A DNA stretch of 64,000 nucleotides from Archangium gephyra (GCF_001027285.1 NZ_CP011509.1:8456501-8520500); one strand, 5' to 3'; counted from the stretch's first letter, positions 45,123 through 53,836 are shown. A program made the numbers and translations. The notes: generated by a model from the letters alone, not told the origin.

Positions 45123-45728
45123 TCACGCCCCGGCGAACGGGGCAAACGATTCGTCCACGACAGGCCGCTCCAGCGCCTCGACGCGCCCGGCCAGACACCG
45201 CCACTCCCCCGCCAACGACTCCGCGCTCACGGGCGAGGCCTTGGGCCGCGCCGCGAGGCACTCGTGCCGCCAACCCGGGCCCATGAGCCCGAGCACCCAC
45301 TCCTCGTATCCGGCCAGCCACCGGGCCAGGACGCTCACCGCGGTCCGGGCGGCGGACTGCTCGCGCGGGGTGACGGGTGCACGCGGGCCGCCGAGCCCCG
45401 CCGCCTGGAAGACGGGCCAGGTGACGCGCGCCTCCTCCACCAGGACGGGAGAGAAACCATCGCGCGGCACGTAGATGGACTCGCCGCACACGCGGCATAG
45501 CGCCCCAAAGCCCCACAGCGTGAGGGCCCCTCCCCCGGGCAACGCACCCGAGTAGGCGCTGGTCCCCTGCTGCCCCGCCGGCATGCGCTCGCGGGTGAGG
45601 CCATGGCGCAGCAGCAGGTTGTCCGCGTGGGTGACATCGCGGCCGATGCACCACATGGAGACGTTGAACAGCCGCTCCCCGTCGCGCCGCACGTCCTGCG
45701 GGAGGGGGTGGAGAAGGGAGGAGCCCAT
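45123..45728 (-). CDS. Conserved hypothetical protein with one CxxC
   Basis: 201 residues that I do not recognise. An N-terminal part (DGERLFNVSMWCIGRDVTHAD) is followed by a Gly-rich loop and CRVCGESIYVPRDGF, a lone CxxC that could be half of a small zinc site. The C-terminal half is helical. No signal peptide. ATG at 45728 has GAGGAG 8 nt upstream. It sits 12 nt after the preceding gene's stop and 11 nt before the TPR gene, so co-expression with the TPR protein is likely. Confidence 0.68.
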   Translation of the reverse strand: MGSSLLHPLPQDVRRDGERLFNVSMWCIGRDVTHADNLLLRHGLTRERMPAGQQGTSAYSGALPGGGALTLWGFGALCRVCGESIYVPRDGFSPVLVEEARVTWPVFQAAGLGGPRAPVTPREQSAARTAVSVLARWLAGYEEWVLGLMGPGWRHECLAARPKASPVSAESLAGEWRCLAGRVEALERPVVDESFAPFAGA

Positions 45729-45740
45729 CCGCGTGTCTCC

Positions 45741-46118
45741 TCAGCTCGCCTTGGCCGCCGCGCCCTTGCGGACCGGCACTTCGCCGAACAGCGCCTTGAA
45801 GTCCACCGGCTGGCCACCCTTCTTGGACAGCACGGCGTTCACCGCGCGCACCAGCTTGCCGCGCACCTTCGCCGGCAGGGGCTGGTCCTCCAGCGCGGCG
45901 GTCACCTGCTGCACGCTCACGCCGCGGCCGCTCCTGGGCTTGCCGATGCCCAGCTCCGCGTACGGCTTCGCCTGCTGCTCCTTGTCGCGCCGCTTGTCGG
46001 AGCGCTGCTTCGCCAGCTTGCGGTCGTCCCCGGCGCGGGCCTCGAGCTGGCCGGACAGACGCACCAGCGTCTCGGGCTTCAGCTGCTTCTCGTCCAGGAA
46101 CTGCTTGAAGGTACCCAT
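45741..46118 (-). CDS. Small basic hypothetical protein
   Basis: 125 residues, not recognised. It starts MGTFKQFLDEKQLKPETLVR. A strongly basic middle (RKLAKQRSDKRRDKEQQAK) and a C-terminal helical part, LEDQPLPAKVRGKLVRAVNAVL, follow, with an Ala/Lys tail. The charge pattern could suit nucleic-acid binding, but no domain supports it. The start used is the ATG at 46118, with AGGAG 6 nt upstream; an ATG two codons earlier is less well placed. Same-strand neighbours lie at 12 and 73 nt. Confidence 0.68.
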   Translation of the reverse strand: MGTFKQFLDEKQLKPETLVRLSGQLEARAGDDRKLAKQRSDKRRDKEQQAKPYAELGIGKPRSGRGVSVQQVTAALEDQPLPAKVRGKLVRAVNAVLSKKGGQPVDFKALFGEVPVRKGAAAKAS

Positions 46119-46191
46119 GGTCATCTCCTGCGAAATCAGGTGGAAGGAAGTGGAGCGGGAGGTCCCCCCCGGCCTCCCGCTCCGGCTGCCG

Positions 46192-46683
46192 TTACTTCGT
46201 GCCGCCGGTGTGCGCGCCGAGCATCCGGCGGTGCTCCTCGCCCAGACGCTCGTGCTCGCTCACCATGGACTTGTGCTCGTCACGCATCTTGCGGTGCTCG
46301 TCCTCCATCCGGTCGTGCTCGGAGGAAGCGGGCTTGCCTTCGCCATGGGAGGCCTCGAGCTGACCGTGGTCACCCACGAGCTTCTGGTGGGCCTCCACCA
46401 CCGACTGGTGGCGGGAGAGCAGCTGCTCGTGCTGCGCCTCCAGCGCGTCGTGCTCCGCGTCGGCCGCGCCGCCCTTGACGCGGTCGTGCTCGGCCACCCA
46501 CGCGCGGTGCTCGGCCTCCATCTTCTGGTGGGCCGCTTCCATCTCCTGGTGGTCCGCCTCCATCTTCTGGTGGGCGGCGGCCAGCTCGGGCTCCAGCGCC
46601 GTGGAGGACTTCGCGCAGCCCGTCAGGGCCAGCACCGCGCCCGCGAACGCCGCCAGCAGCTTGCGCTCAGTGCTCGTCCGCAT
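46192..46683 (-). CDS. Lipoprotein with a histidine-heptad coiled coil
   Basis: 163 residues. A signal with lipobox (AVLALTGC) makes this a lipoprotein. The mature chain is one long helix in which His recurs at almost every seventh residue, 17 in all, as in AAHQKMEADHQEMEAAHQKM and SEHDRMEDEHRKMRDEH. A heptad places all His on one face of a coiled coil, where they could bind metal or protons in the periplasm. ATG at 46683 has GAGGAG 7 nt upstream. Its start overlaps the end of the next lipoprotein gene by 17 nt. Function not known. Confidence 0.78.
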   Translation of the reverse strand: MRTSTERKLLAAFAGAVLALTGCAKSSTALEPELAAAHQKMEADHQEMEAAHQKMEAEHRAWVAEHDRVKGGAADAEHDALEAQHEQLLSRHQSVVEAHQKLVGDHGQLEASHGEGKPASSEHDRMEDEHRKMRDEHKSMVSEHERLGEEHRRMLGAHTGGTK

Positions 46684-47146
46684 GGGAGGTCTCCTCGATG
46701 ACCAGCGAGACACTGCTCTCGGACGTGGGGCCGAAGGTCAGCGTGTACGAGCCCACCGACAGCGGCGCCACGTAGCGGCCCTTGACGTTGGTGCACTCCG
46801 TCGAGCTCGTCGCGGACTCCTCGAACGCCACCTCTCCGGAGCCGTTGGTGACCTTCAGCGTCACGTTCGAGCCCAGGAAGAAGACGTAGTCGGAGGCCTC
46901 GGCCACCGCGAACGACACGGAGCCCACGTTGCCCCCGGTGCCCGCCGGCAGCGAGATGTCGTAGCGCTTGTGATCATTGCTCACGGCCTGGAGGGTGCCC
47001 GTGGCCGAAGCACTCGCGGTCACGGCGGCGCTGGGGCCCTCCTGGAGGTGCTCGCACCCCTCGACATCGGCCTCGTTCTTCTCGCCACCACACCCCGCGA
47101 GCAGCGCGCTCGACAGAAGGCAGGCGGACAGCAACTTCTTCATCAT
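46667..47146 (-). CDS. Lipoprotein of unknown function
   Basis: 159 residues with a clear lipoprotein signal (LLSACLLSSALLAGC). The mature part begins with an acidic GEKNEADVEGCEHLQEG and continues as a beta-sandwich-like domain (DYVFFLGSNVTLKVTNG, RYVAPLSVGSYTLTFGP). Two Cys (in EGCEH and TECTN) may form a disulfide. ATG at 47146 has GGAG at 9 nt. It overlaps the His-heptad lipoprotein gene downstream, so the two are probably translated together and may act together at the cell envelope. Confidence 0.72.
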   Translation of the reverse strand: MMKKLLSACLLSSALLAGCGGEKNEADVEGCEHLQEGPSAAVTASASATGTLQAVSNDHKRYDISLPAGTGGNVGSVSFAVAEASDYVFFLGSNVTLKVTNGSGEVAFEESATSSTECTNVKGRYVAPLSVGSYTLTFGPTSESSVSLVIEETSHADEH

Positions 47147-47387
47147 GATGTGTGACTCCAGCTGTTGACGTGTGGGTGCTGCAATGCCCCCACGCTCCCG
47201 TCCCGGAAGACGGCTTGGGACACCCGGAACGTGGGGAAGGCGCGCGCACGGACGCACGGCGGGGTGGGCATTGCCTCACACACCGATGCCAGGGATTGGA
47301 GCTCCCAGGGCGTGCAGGGCCAAAGCCATACACGGAGGGAGTCTCCACGGGCACGAGTGCTAGCGATTGCTCGAAGGATGCTCGGGA

Positions 47388-47470
47388 ACCCACCCCCACC
47401 CCTTCCCAGAGGGAGAGGGAGGACGTGCTCCGGGCACCTTCACCCCGCTCCTCTCCCGAGAGAGAGGAAG
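47388..47470. repeat. Pair of diverged REP-like elements
   Basis: Two copies (47388-47424 and 47437-47470) of a hairpin element of the form CCCTCACCCC, then CTCTCCC and GGGAGAG. They match, in inverted orientation and with changes, the pair at 56737-56833. Apart from this pair I see nothing in 47147-47477. Confidence 0.6.
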
Positions 47471-47477
47471 GGCGTGC

Positions 47478-47915
47478 TCAGACCCGTGGCGGTGAGGACT
47501 TGGGGGCCAGGTGGAGCCAGGCGACCTGGGGCTCCACGGCCACGCTGTCCGCCTCCAGCACCTGTCCCGACAGGACGGGCGCTTCCAGCGACAGCATCAC
47601 TCCCGCCGAGGGCTGAACCACCCGGCGGAGGAAGACATGGGCGCAGTGTGCATCCGCGCCGTGCACGGACACCTGGGCGTCCGTGCGGGTGATGCGCTCG
47701 TCCTCGAAGGACTCGCGCACCTGAAGCTGAGCTTCTCCCTGCCCGGCCGAGGCCTCGTGCACCATGTCCCCGTGCTCGACGCACGCGGCGTGCTGCACGA
47801 GGAAGAAGTGCGCCGCGCTTCCCAGGTACGCCAGCACGCACATCAGCACCAGCGGCAGCGCCAGCAGGCGGGGCCGTCGGTACAGCGCGGGCTCTTGGCG
47901 GTGGAGGCGGCTCAC
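47478..47915 (-). CDS. Exported His/Cys protein, paralogue of the one at 9184
   Basis: About 145 residues. A hydrophobic segment (LLALPLVLMCVLAYLGSA) leads to AHFFLVQHAACVEHGDMVH and later GADAHCAHVFLRR, two His/Cys patches. The end, LHLAPKSSPPRV, nearly equals that of the protein heading the zinc operon. Both look like small periplasmic metal-binding proteins. The start is uncertain; GTG at 47915 is used because it sits just before the basic N-terminus, but no good ribosome-binding site is seen. It leads the minus-strand run containing the His-heptad lipoprotein. Confidence 0.6.
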   Translation of the reverse strand: MSRLHRQEPALYRRPRLLALPLVLMCVLAYLGSAAHFFLVQHAACVEHGDMVHEASAGQGEAQLQVRESFEDERITRTDAQVSVHGADAHCAHVFLRRVVQPSAGVMLSLEAPVLSGQVLEADSVAVEPQVAWLHLAPKSSPPRV

Positions 47916-48021
47916 GGGAAACACGGTTTCAGGGAAAACTACGTTTGCGTCTATGTTTGTACGCGAGGGCGCCCGCGCGTGCAAGTCCAGACACGGCGGC
48001 GCCCCCAAATAACGCGATGAA

Positions 48022-49674
48022 TCAGACGGCGTAGCCCATGGCGCCCGCCTTCACCGGCGCCTCCGGGTCGAGCATCACGTTGACGCACGCCACGGTGCCG
48101 CTGGCCAGGGCGCGCTCGAGCGCGGGGCGGATCTGTGACGGCTCCGTCACGAACTCGCCATGGCCGCCGAACGCCTCCACCACCTTGTCGTAGCGGGTGG
48201 GAGCCAGCAGCGTGCCCGGCGACTTGTCCTCGCCGAACATCTGCACCTGCGGCAGGCGGATCTGCCCCCAGGCGGCGTCGTTGCCCACCACGCACACCAT
48301 GGGCAGCTTGAAGCGCAGCGCCGTCTCGAAGTCGAAGCCGTTGAGGCCGAACGAGCCGTCGCCCTGGATGATCCAATGCGTGCGCTCGGGGTGGAGCACC
48401 TTCGAGGCCAGGGCGAACGGCGCGCCCACGCCCAGGCACCCGAGCGGACCCGGATCCAACCACCGGCCCGGCCGGCGCAGCTCCACCACCTTGGCGGCCA
48501 GGGCCACCCAGTTGCCACCATCGGCGATGAACACCGGATCCTGCCCGGGCCCGTTGGCCACGTCCGACATCTCCTTGGCCAGCCGGTAGTGGTGGATGGG
48601 CGAGCTGTCGTCCTTCGTCCAGATCTCCAGGTCGCGCAGCTTCTTCTGCTCGCGCTCGCGCAGCCCCGAGAGGAAGGAGTCCCGCTTGCCCTTGGACGCC
48701 GCGTCCGCGAAGGCGGTGAGCGCGCTGTAGCTGTCCGAGATGATGCCCACGTCCACCACGCGGTTGCGCCCCACCTCCGTCGGATCGATGTCCACCTGGA
48801 CGATCTTCGACTCGGCGCTGAAGGTGGGCTCGGCGCCGTAGTTGAGCCGGAAGTCGAAGGGCGTGCCGATGACGAACACCAGGTCCGCCCCGCTCAGCGC
48901 CTCCTTGCGCGTGTGCTGGAAGAAGAGCGGATGGCCCGCCGGCAGACAGCCGCGTCCCGCGCCATTGAGGAACACGGGAATCTGCGCGGTCTCCGCGAAG
49001 CGGCGCAGCGCGTCCCACGCCCCGTCCCAGTACACCGACGAGCCGGCGATGATGGCCGGGCGCTCGGCGGACTTGAGCAGCGCCATGGCCTCGTCCACCT
49101 TGCGCGGATCCGGCGCCTGCCGCGCGTCCGTGCGGTAGCTCTTGGGAATCTGCAGGGTGTCCTCGTCCACGCCGTTGCAGAGCACGTCCCAGGCGAGCTC
49201 CAGGAACACGGGCCCCGGCCGTCCGGAGAGCGCCACGCGGAAGGCCTTGGCGAGGTACGCCGGTACCAGCTCCGGGGTGGGAACGCGATCCGACCACTTG
49301 GAGATGCGGTGGAAGAGGTCCACCTGCTCCATCTCCTGCAGCGAGCCGCGGCTCTGGTTGAAGATGGGGGCCGCGCCGCCCAGGAGGATCATCGGCGAGC
49401 TGGCGGCGTGCGCGTTGGCCACGCCGGTGAGCGCGTCCGTCACGCCGGGGCCGGCCGTCACCACCGCCACGCCCACGCCGCGCGTCACCCGGGCATAGGC
49501 ATCCGCCGCGTGGGCGGCCGCCTGCTCGTGGCGCGTGTCGATGACCTGGATGCCCTCTTCCACGCACCCGGCGTAGATGGGGGCCACGTGCAGCCCCGAG
49601 AGGGTGAAGATGTGCCGGACGCCCTCCTTCTTCAGCATCCGTCCGACGAGCTGTCCTCCAGTGACCATGCCCAT
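48022..49674 (-). CDS. ThDP-dependent enzyme, acetolactate synthase/2-hydroxyacyl-CoA lyase type
   Basis: 550 residues with the three-domain thiamine diphosphate fold. The activating Glu lies in VIDTRHEQAAAHAADAYAR. A central Rossmann-like domain follows, and the ThDP/Mg motif starts IIQGDGSFGLNGFDFETA and ends VVGNDAAWGQ. Resemblance is to the acetolactate synthase, oxalyl-CoA decarboxylase and hydroxyacyl-CoA lyase group. The FAD-site residues of true acetolactate synthases are not obvious, so the reaction is not assigned. ATG at 49674 has AGAGG 9 nt upstream. No small regulatory subunit gene follows. Confidence 0.82.
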   Translation of the reverse strand: MGMVTGGQLVGRMLKKEGVRHIFTLSGLHVAPIYAGCVEEGIQVIDTRHEQAAAHAADAYARVTRGVGVAVVTAGPGVTDALTGVANAHAASSPMILLGGAAPIFNQSRGSLQEMEQVDLFHRISKWSDRVPTPELVPAYLAKAFRVALSGRPGPVFLELAWDVLCNGVDEDTLQIPKSYRTDARQAPDPRKVDEAMALLKSAERPAIIAGSSVYWDGAWDALRRFAETAQIPVFLNGAGRGCLPAGHPLFFQHTRKEALSGADLVFVIGTPFDFRLNYGAEPTFSAESKIVQVDIDPTEVGRNRVVDVGIISDSYSALTAFADAASKGKRDSFLSGLREREQKKLRDLEIWTKDDSSPIHHYRLAKEMSDVANGPGQDPVFIADGGNWVALAAKVVELRRPGRWLDPGPLGCLGVGAPFALASKVLHPERTHWIIQGDGSFGLNGFDFETALRFKLPMVCVVGNDAAWGQIRLPQVQMFGEDKSPGTLLAPTRYDKVVEAFGGHGEFVTEPSQIRPALERALASGTVACVNVMLDPEAPVKAGAMGYAV

Positions 49675-49785
49675 GGCGTGTGTCCTCTCTCTGTGGGGAA
49701 CCTCGGAAGTCCGGCATCATCGCCGAATCGGGCCGCCCGGGAAGCCCCTGGACGCCCGGCTGTTCACGTCGTAAGGATTCCCATC

Positions 49786-51252
49786 GTGCAAGAACTCCTG
49801 GAAGTGCTGCGACGTCAGGCGGTCCACTTCGGGCCCGAGCTCGCCCGCACCGCGTACAAGCGGGGGCTGGCCGTGACCCAGAAGGACGGCTCCACCCGGC
49901 CCATCCCCGTCACCGCCACCCCCGTCATCCTCGACGCCGCGGAGATCCGCCAGCGGGCCACGCTCTCGGCTCACCTGGCCTCGGCCACCGTGAAGGTGAC
50001 GCGCACGGTGCTCGCCAGTGAGGAGCGGGAGCTGCTGCTGGGTGGCCTCTCTCCGCTGGAGCGGGAGCTCACCGAGCGCACCTTCGCGCGGCTGGAGCGG
50101 CTGGCCACCACGCGGGTGGACTACTTCGTGGACACGAAGCCGCGCGCCCTCGAGGTCAACGCCACCATTCCGGCCATGCAGGGCTATTCGGACATCGCCG
50201 CGCGCACCTTCATCGAGGTGGTGGCCCGGCACTTCCGCTACCCCGAGAAGGCCCTCTACGCGGTCATCTCCGCCAACGGCAGCAACGCGCTGGCCCTCTA
50301 CCGCGCCCTGCTGGACGGCTACGCGGCCGAGCGTGACGGCAAGCTGCCGGACACCATCGCCCTGCTCTGCCGCCGCAACGACGCGCAGATCACCGAGCAG
50401 CGCTACCTGTGCGAGCGCTTCCGCGAGTTCGGCGCGGACGCGGACGTCGTGCACCCGGACGAGGTCTCCGGCGAGGAGCACTTCGAAGTGCGCGGCAAGC
50501 GGTACGACCTGGTCTACCGGCACCTCTTCACGCGGCGGCTGGAGGAGACGCCGGCCCCGTGGATCCAGGACTTCTTCGGCACGGTGCCGGGGCGCAAGGC
50601 GGTGCTGCTCAACCCGCCGGCCTCGCCGGTGGAGGTGAAGACGACGTTCGCCCTGCTCTCGCAGGCGCTGGTGGAGCCCGCGCGCGCCGAGGCCGCCGGA
50701 CTGACGCCCGAGGAGCTGGAGGCGGTGCGCACGTCGGTGCCCTGGACGCGGCCCTTCCGGCACGGCCCCGGCGTGGGCCCGGACGGGCAGCGGGTGGAGG
50801 ACCTGGTGGCGCTGGTGGTGGCGGAGCCCAAGCGCTTCGTCCTGAAGCGGGCCTGGGACTACGGGGGCCGGGCGGTGTACCTCGGCCGCTCGGTGGGCAC
50901 TCCGGCGTTCGAGGAGCGGGCGAAGGCCGCCTATGGCACCGTGCCCACGTGGGCGGAGCTGTGCGAGCGCGCCGCGACGGATCCGGTGGGCGGCGGCTTC
51001 GTGGTGCAGGAGGTGGTGGAGACGACTCCCGAGGAGCACCTGCTGTGCGAGGAGAGCGGCGTGACGCCCCTGTCACTGCACGTGGACTACTCCGCGTACG
51101 CCTCGGTGGGACTGGCGAAGCAGCCGGCCTGGGGCGGGGTGTGCCGGGGCTCCACCTCGGAGATCGTCAACATCGTGGGCGGGGGCGGCGTGCTGCCCCT
51201 CATCACCACGGAAGTGGCCCAGAAGCTCCTCATGGCCTGGAAGGCCATTTGA
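49786..51252 (+). CDS. ATP-grasp-like conserved protein
   Basis: 488 residues. An N-terminal part ends with VDYFVDTKPRALEVNATIP. A Rossmann-like middle (TIALLCRRNDAQITEQRYL) follows, and then KRFVLKRAWDYGGRAVYLG, which resembles the Lys/Gly ATP-binding segment of circularly permuted ATP-grasp ligases such as glutathionylspermidine synthase relatives. It would join a carboxylate to an amine or thiol using ATP; substrates are unknown. GTG at 49786 has AAGGA 8 nt upstream; longer frames on this strand are shadows of the ThDP gene. Divergent from that gene. Confidence 0.65.
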   Translation: MQELLEVLRRQAVHFGPELARTAYKRGLAVTQKDGSTRPIPVTATPVILDAAEIRQRATLSAHLASATVKVTRTVLASEERELLLGGLSPLERELTERTFARLERLATTRVDYFVDTKPRALEVNATIPAMQGYSDIAARTFIEVVARHFRYPEKALYAVISANGSNALALYRALLDGYAAERDGKLPDTIALLCRRNDAQITEQRYLCERFREFGADADVVHPDEVSGEEHFEVRGKRYDLVYRHLFTRRLEETPAPWIQDFFGTVPGRKAVLLNPPASPVEVKTTFALLSQALVEPARAEAAGLTPEELEAVRTSVPWTRPFRHGPGVGPDGQRVEDLVALVVAEPKRFVLKRAWDYGGRAVYLGRSVGTPAFEERAKAAYGTVPTWAELCERAATDPVGGGFVVQEVVETTPEEHLLCEESGVTPLSLHVDYSAYASVGLAKQPAWGGVCRGSTSEIVNIVGGGGVLPLITTEVAQKLLMAWKAI

Positions 51253-51374
51253 CGGCCCGCGGCGGACATCCGGGAAGGGATGTTCCGCACGCGGGTTGAA
51301 GGCGCGCTATAAGGAGCACGTCGGGCGGGGGGGACCACCCGTCCTCACGCAGCAAGGAAAGGACACTCGATTCC

Positions 51375-52085
51375 ATGTCTTGGCAGACTCAAGATGGTTT
51401 TCAGGTGGCGCGAGGCCACGTCAGTGATGCTGTCATCGCCGAGTCGCGGCGCGCCTTCATGTCGCGCGTGTACGGCTGGATGTTCGCCGGTCTGTCCGTG
51501 ACGGGCCTGGTGGCGCTGTTCACCGCCACCTCCCCGGAGCTGGTGATGAAGATCGCCCAGTTCCGCTGGCTGTTCTTCTTCGCGCAGCTCGGCCTGGTGT
51601 GGTTCATCTCGGGGAAGGCCCGGCAGATGTCCGGCGCCCTGGCTGGAGCGCTCTTCCTGGGCTATTCGGTGCTCACCGGGCTCACCTTCTCGGTGCTCTT
51701 CTACGTCTTCACGACCGGCTCCATCGCCAACGTCTTCCTGATGAGCGCGGGCGCCTTCGGGGCGATGAGCGCCTTCGCCACCTTCACCAAGAAGGACCTG
51801 AGCTCCTGGGGCACCTTCCTCTACATGGGCATGATCGGCGTGTTCGTCGCCAGCATCGTGCAGGTCTTCGTGCAGAGCTCCATGCTCAACTTCGTGCTCG
51901 GGTGCGCGGGCGTGCTCACCTTCGCGGGTCTCACCGCGTATGACACGCAGAAGCTGCGCCAGCTGCACGCCGAGTCGGGCTACGACTCGGCCGCCTCGCT
52001 GAGCATCTACGGCGCCCTGGAGCTGTACCTGGACTTCATCAACCTCTTCATCGCCCTGCTGCGCCTGTTCGGCTCGCGCCGCTAG
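51375..52085 (+). CDS. Bax inhibitor-1/YccA family membrane protein
   Basis: 236 residues with seven hydrophobic helices, the TMBIM/BI-1 plan. After a soluble N-terminus come RVYGWMFAGLSVTGLVALFT, SGALAGALFLGYSVLTGLTF, FGAMSAFATFTKKDLSSWGT and the C-terminal ALELYLDFINLFIALLRLFG, which are family signatures. Known members conduct Ca2+ and H+ in a pH-dependent way, and bacterial YccA modulates FtsH. The conserved acidic pair on the last helices is present (TAYDTQKL and YLDFIN). A strong terminator follows at 52111. Confidence 0.93.
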   Translation: MSWQTQDGFQVARGHVSDAVIAESRRAFMSRVYGWMFAGLSVTGLVALFTATSPELVMKIAQFRWLFFFAQLGLVWFISGKARQMSGALAGALFLGYSVLTGLTFSVLFYVFTTGSIANVFLMSAGAFGAMSAFATFTKKDLSSWGTFLYMGMIGVFVASIVQVFVQSSMLNFVLGCAGVLTFAGLTAYDTQKLRQLHAESGYDSAASLSIYGALELYLDFINLFIALLRLFGSRR

Positions 52086-52110
52086 CGCCTCCGCGGTGAA
52101 CGCGGCACGA

Positions 52111-52142
52111 GGCGGTGGGCCCCCGGGCCCGCCGCCTTTTTT
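52111..52142 (+). terminator. Rho-independent terminator after the BI-1 gene
   Basis: GGCGGTGGGC pairs with GCCCGCCGCC (one G-T pair) around a CCCCGG loop and is followed by six T. It lies 26 nt after the stop at 52085. Confidence 0.88.
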
Positions 52143-52172
52143 CTTGGGAGCGGGCGGATTAGCCTCGCCGGT

Positions 52173-52997
52173 ATGTCGAACGACAACCGGCAGCCCAAGG
52201 GTGACAGCGAGTTGGAACTGGACTGGAAGGGGCGCGGCGCGCCGGAGGAGCGCGTGCAGCCAGCGGCGCTCGCCGAGGCGGGCGCGGGCCGGGGGACGCC
52301 GGGAGACATCCGCTTCATGGGTCCGGAGGTCCGTCACGCGCTGGGCCCCCTGCTGGAGGGCTCCGGCCTGTGCGTCCGGCAGATTCACGAGTGGGCGGAG
52401 ATCCTCGTGGGTTGGGAGACGGGCAACCGCTACGAGGCCATGGATCAGAACGGCCAGTTCATGCTGTACATCGGCGAGACGGGCGAGGGCTGGGGCAACG
52501 CGCTGCTGCGCAACTTCTGGCCCTTCCGCCGGGTGGAGCTGGAGTGCATGACGAAGGGGGGCGCGCTCGCCCTGCGCATCGAGCAGCCCTGGACGTTCTT
52601 CTTCACGTACGTGGAGGTGAAGGCCTGGGATGGGCGCCTGATGGGCATCATCCAGCAGCGCTTCGGGCTGCTGCGCCGCACCTTCGAGCTCTGCACGCCC
52701 GGGGGCGCGGTGCTGGCCACGCTGGAGGGCCCGCTGTGGCGGCCGTGGACCTTCCATGTGAAGCAGAACGGCCAGGAGGTGGCCACCATCCGCAAGCAGT
52801 GGAGCGGACTGGCCCGGGAGATGTTCACCGACTCCGACTTCTTCGGCGTGGAGTTCCAGCCGGGCCTCACCGACCCGCGGCTGCGCCAGCTGGTGCTCGC
52901 CGCCACGCTGATGGTGGACCTGGCCTACTTCGAGGAGCGCACCAGCGGCACCGGCAGCGTGTTCAACATCCTCGACATCTTCAACATCTTCGACTGA
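52173..52997 (+). CDS. Phospholipid scramblase family protein
   Basis: 274 residues. After a charged N-terminus, the scramblase/LURP-one beta-barrel spans about residues 55-250. Signatures are IHEWAEILVGWETGNRYEA, LLRNFWPFRRVELECM, FTYVEVKAWDGRLMG, RTFELCTPGGAVLATLEG and PWTFHVKQNGQEVATI, ending with a hydrophobic helix. Bacterial members are thought to act at membranes, but lipid scrambling is not proven for them. It begins 30 nt after the terminator of the BI-1 gene, so it needs its own promoter. Confidence 0.88.
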   Translation: MSNDNRQPKGDSELELDWKGRGAPEERVQPAALAEAGAGRGTPGDIRFMGPEVRHALGPLLEGSGLCVRQIHEWAEILVGWETGNRYEAMDQNGQFMLYIGETGEGWGNALLRNFWPFRRVELECMTKGGALALRIEQPWTFFFTYVEVKAWDGRLMGIIQQRFGLLRRTFELCTPGGAVLATLEGPLWRPWTFHVKQNGQEVATIRKQWSGLAREMFTDSDFFGVEFQPGLTDPRLRQLVLAATLMVDLAYFEERTSGTGSVFNILDIFNIFD

Positions 52998-53004
52998 GCC
53001 GGGC

Positions 53005-53340
53005 CTACTCCTCGGCCTTCTTGCGCGAGAACGGCATCAGCAGCCGCTCCACGGGCTGGCCACCCACGAGGTGCTCGTCGACGATGGCGGGCACGTCCTC
53101 GGGCTTCACCCCGCCGTACCAGGTGCCCTCGGGGTAGACGACCACCGACACGCCGAACGAGCACGTGTCCAGGCACCCGGCCGCGTTGGCCCTCATCTGC
53201 CCCTTCATCCCCCGCTTCTCCAGCTCCTCCTTGAAGCGGGCGCGGACGTCCTCCGCGCCCTTGGTGGCGCAGCAGCCCTTGGGGTGCCCGTCCGGGCGGC
53301 GGTTGGTGCAGACGAATACGTGACGCTTGAAGGGGGGCAT
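53005..53340 (-). CDS. Thioredoxin-like [2Fe-2S] ferredoxin
   Basis: 111 residues of the Shethna/NuoE-like thioredoxin-fold ferredoxin family. The four cluster Cys are in HVFVCTNRRPDGHPKGCC and NAAGCLDTCSFG, spaced as in stand-alone (2Fe-2S) ferredoxins. VVVYPEGTWYGGVKPEDV is the conserved strand and loop. Cytosolic electron carrier; the partner is unknown. Convergent with the scramblase gene, with only 7 nt between stops. Confidence 0.9.
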   Translation of the reverse strand: MPPFKRHVFVCTNRRPDGHPKGCCATKGAEDVRARFKEELEKRGMKGQMRANAAGCLDTCSFGVSVVVYPEGTWYGGVKPEDVPAIVDEHLVGGQPVERLLMPFSRKKAEE

Positions 53341-53704
53341 GTCGTCCTCCTAACGCGCCTTTCGTCCAAAAGCGACTAACCCGCCCGGGGTGCCCCTGCC
53401 CCTTTCTTGCCACGGGGCCTGGCACCCCTGACGATCCGTGCACAGACTCACAGCAAACATCCGCTAGTGATCATCGGCCTTTTCGCGGGAGTGACAATAC
53501 ATGACTCGTCACCCATTGACGATCCACTGCACGAAGGGCTGCGCAAGAGAGTTGATCGCCAGCCGGGCAGGCTTTAGATCGGCTCCCCCGACCGGGTCCC
53601 AGACCGCGGGCGGAGAGCCGGACGTGGACCGTCCAATCGGTCACACTCCCCTATCCATAGGTGGCGCAATGTTGGCGGACACAAGATCTGGGGGGCACAG
53701 AACC

Positions 53705-53734
53705 TTGACGAGTCCGGATCGAAGATCGTACCTT
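53705..53734 (+). promoter_or_regulatory. Possible nrdJ promoter
   Basis: TTGACG at 53705-53710 and TACCTT at 53729-53734 with an 18-nt spacer resemble sigma-70 hexamers. ACACAAGATCTGG just upstream (53679-53691) is a partial match to an NrdR box, but too weak to call. Confidence 0.3.
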
Positions 53735-53836
53735 TGCCTACCTGCCCGCCGAGCCAGCAACCAGGCGGGATCCCAAAAAACAAGAGATTGAACCCTCGCC
53801 ACGCACCTCTCCCCACCGGGAAAGGACGTGTCGAAT

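Noticed and set aside
48022-49674. Acetolactate synthase large subunit (IlvB) as a firm name
   Set aside because: The fold and ThDP motifs fit, but several ThDP lyases look alike and no small subunit gene or ilv neighbours are present.
51308-51313. TATAAG as a promoter -10 for the BI-1 gene
   Set aside because: A good hexamer by itself, but no acceptable -35 lies 16-18 nt upstream.
53679-53694. NrdR box upstream of nrdJ
   Set aside because: About ten of fifteen informative positions agree and no second box lies at the usual spacing; not enough to call.
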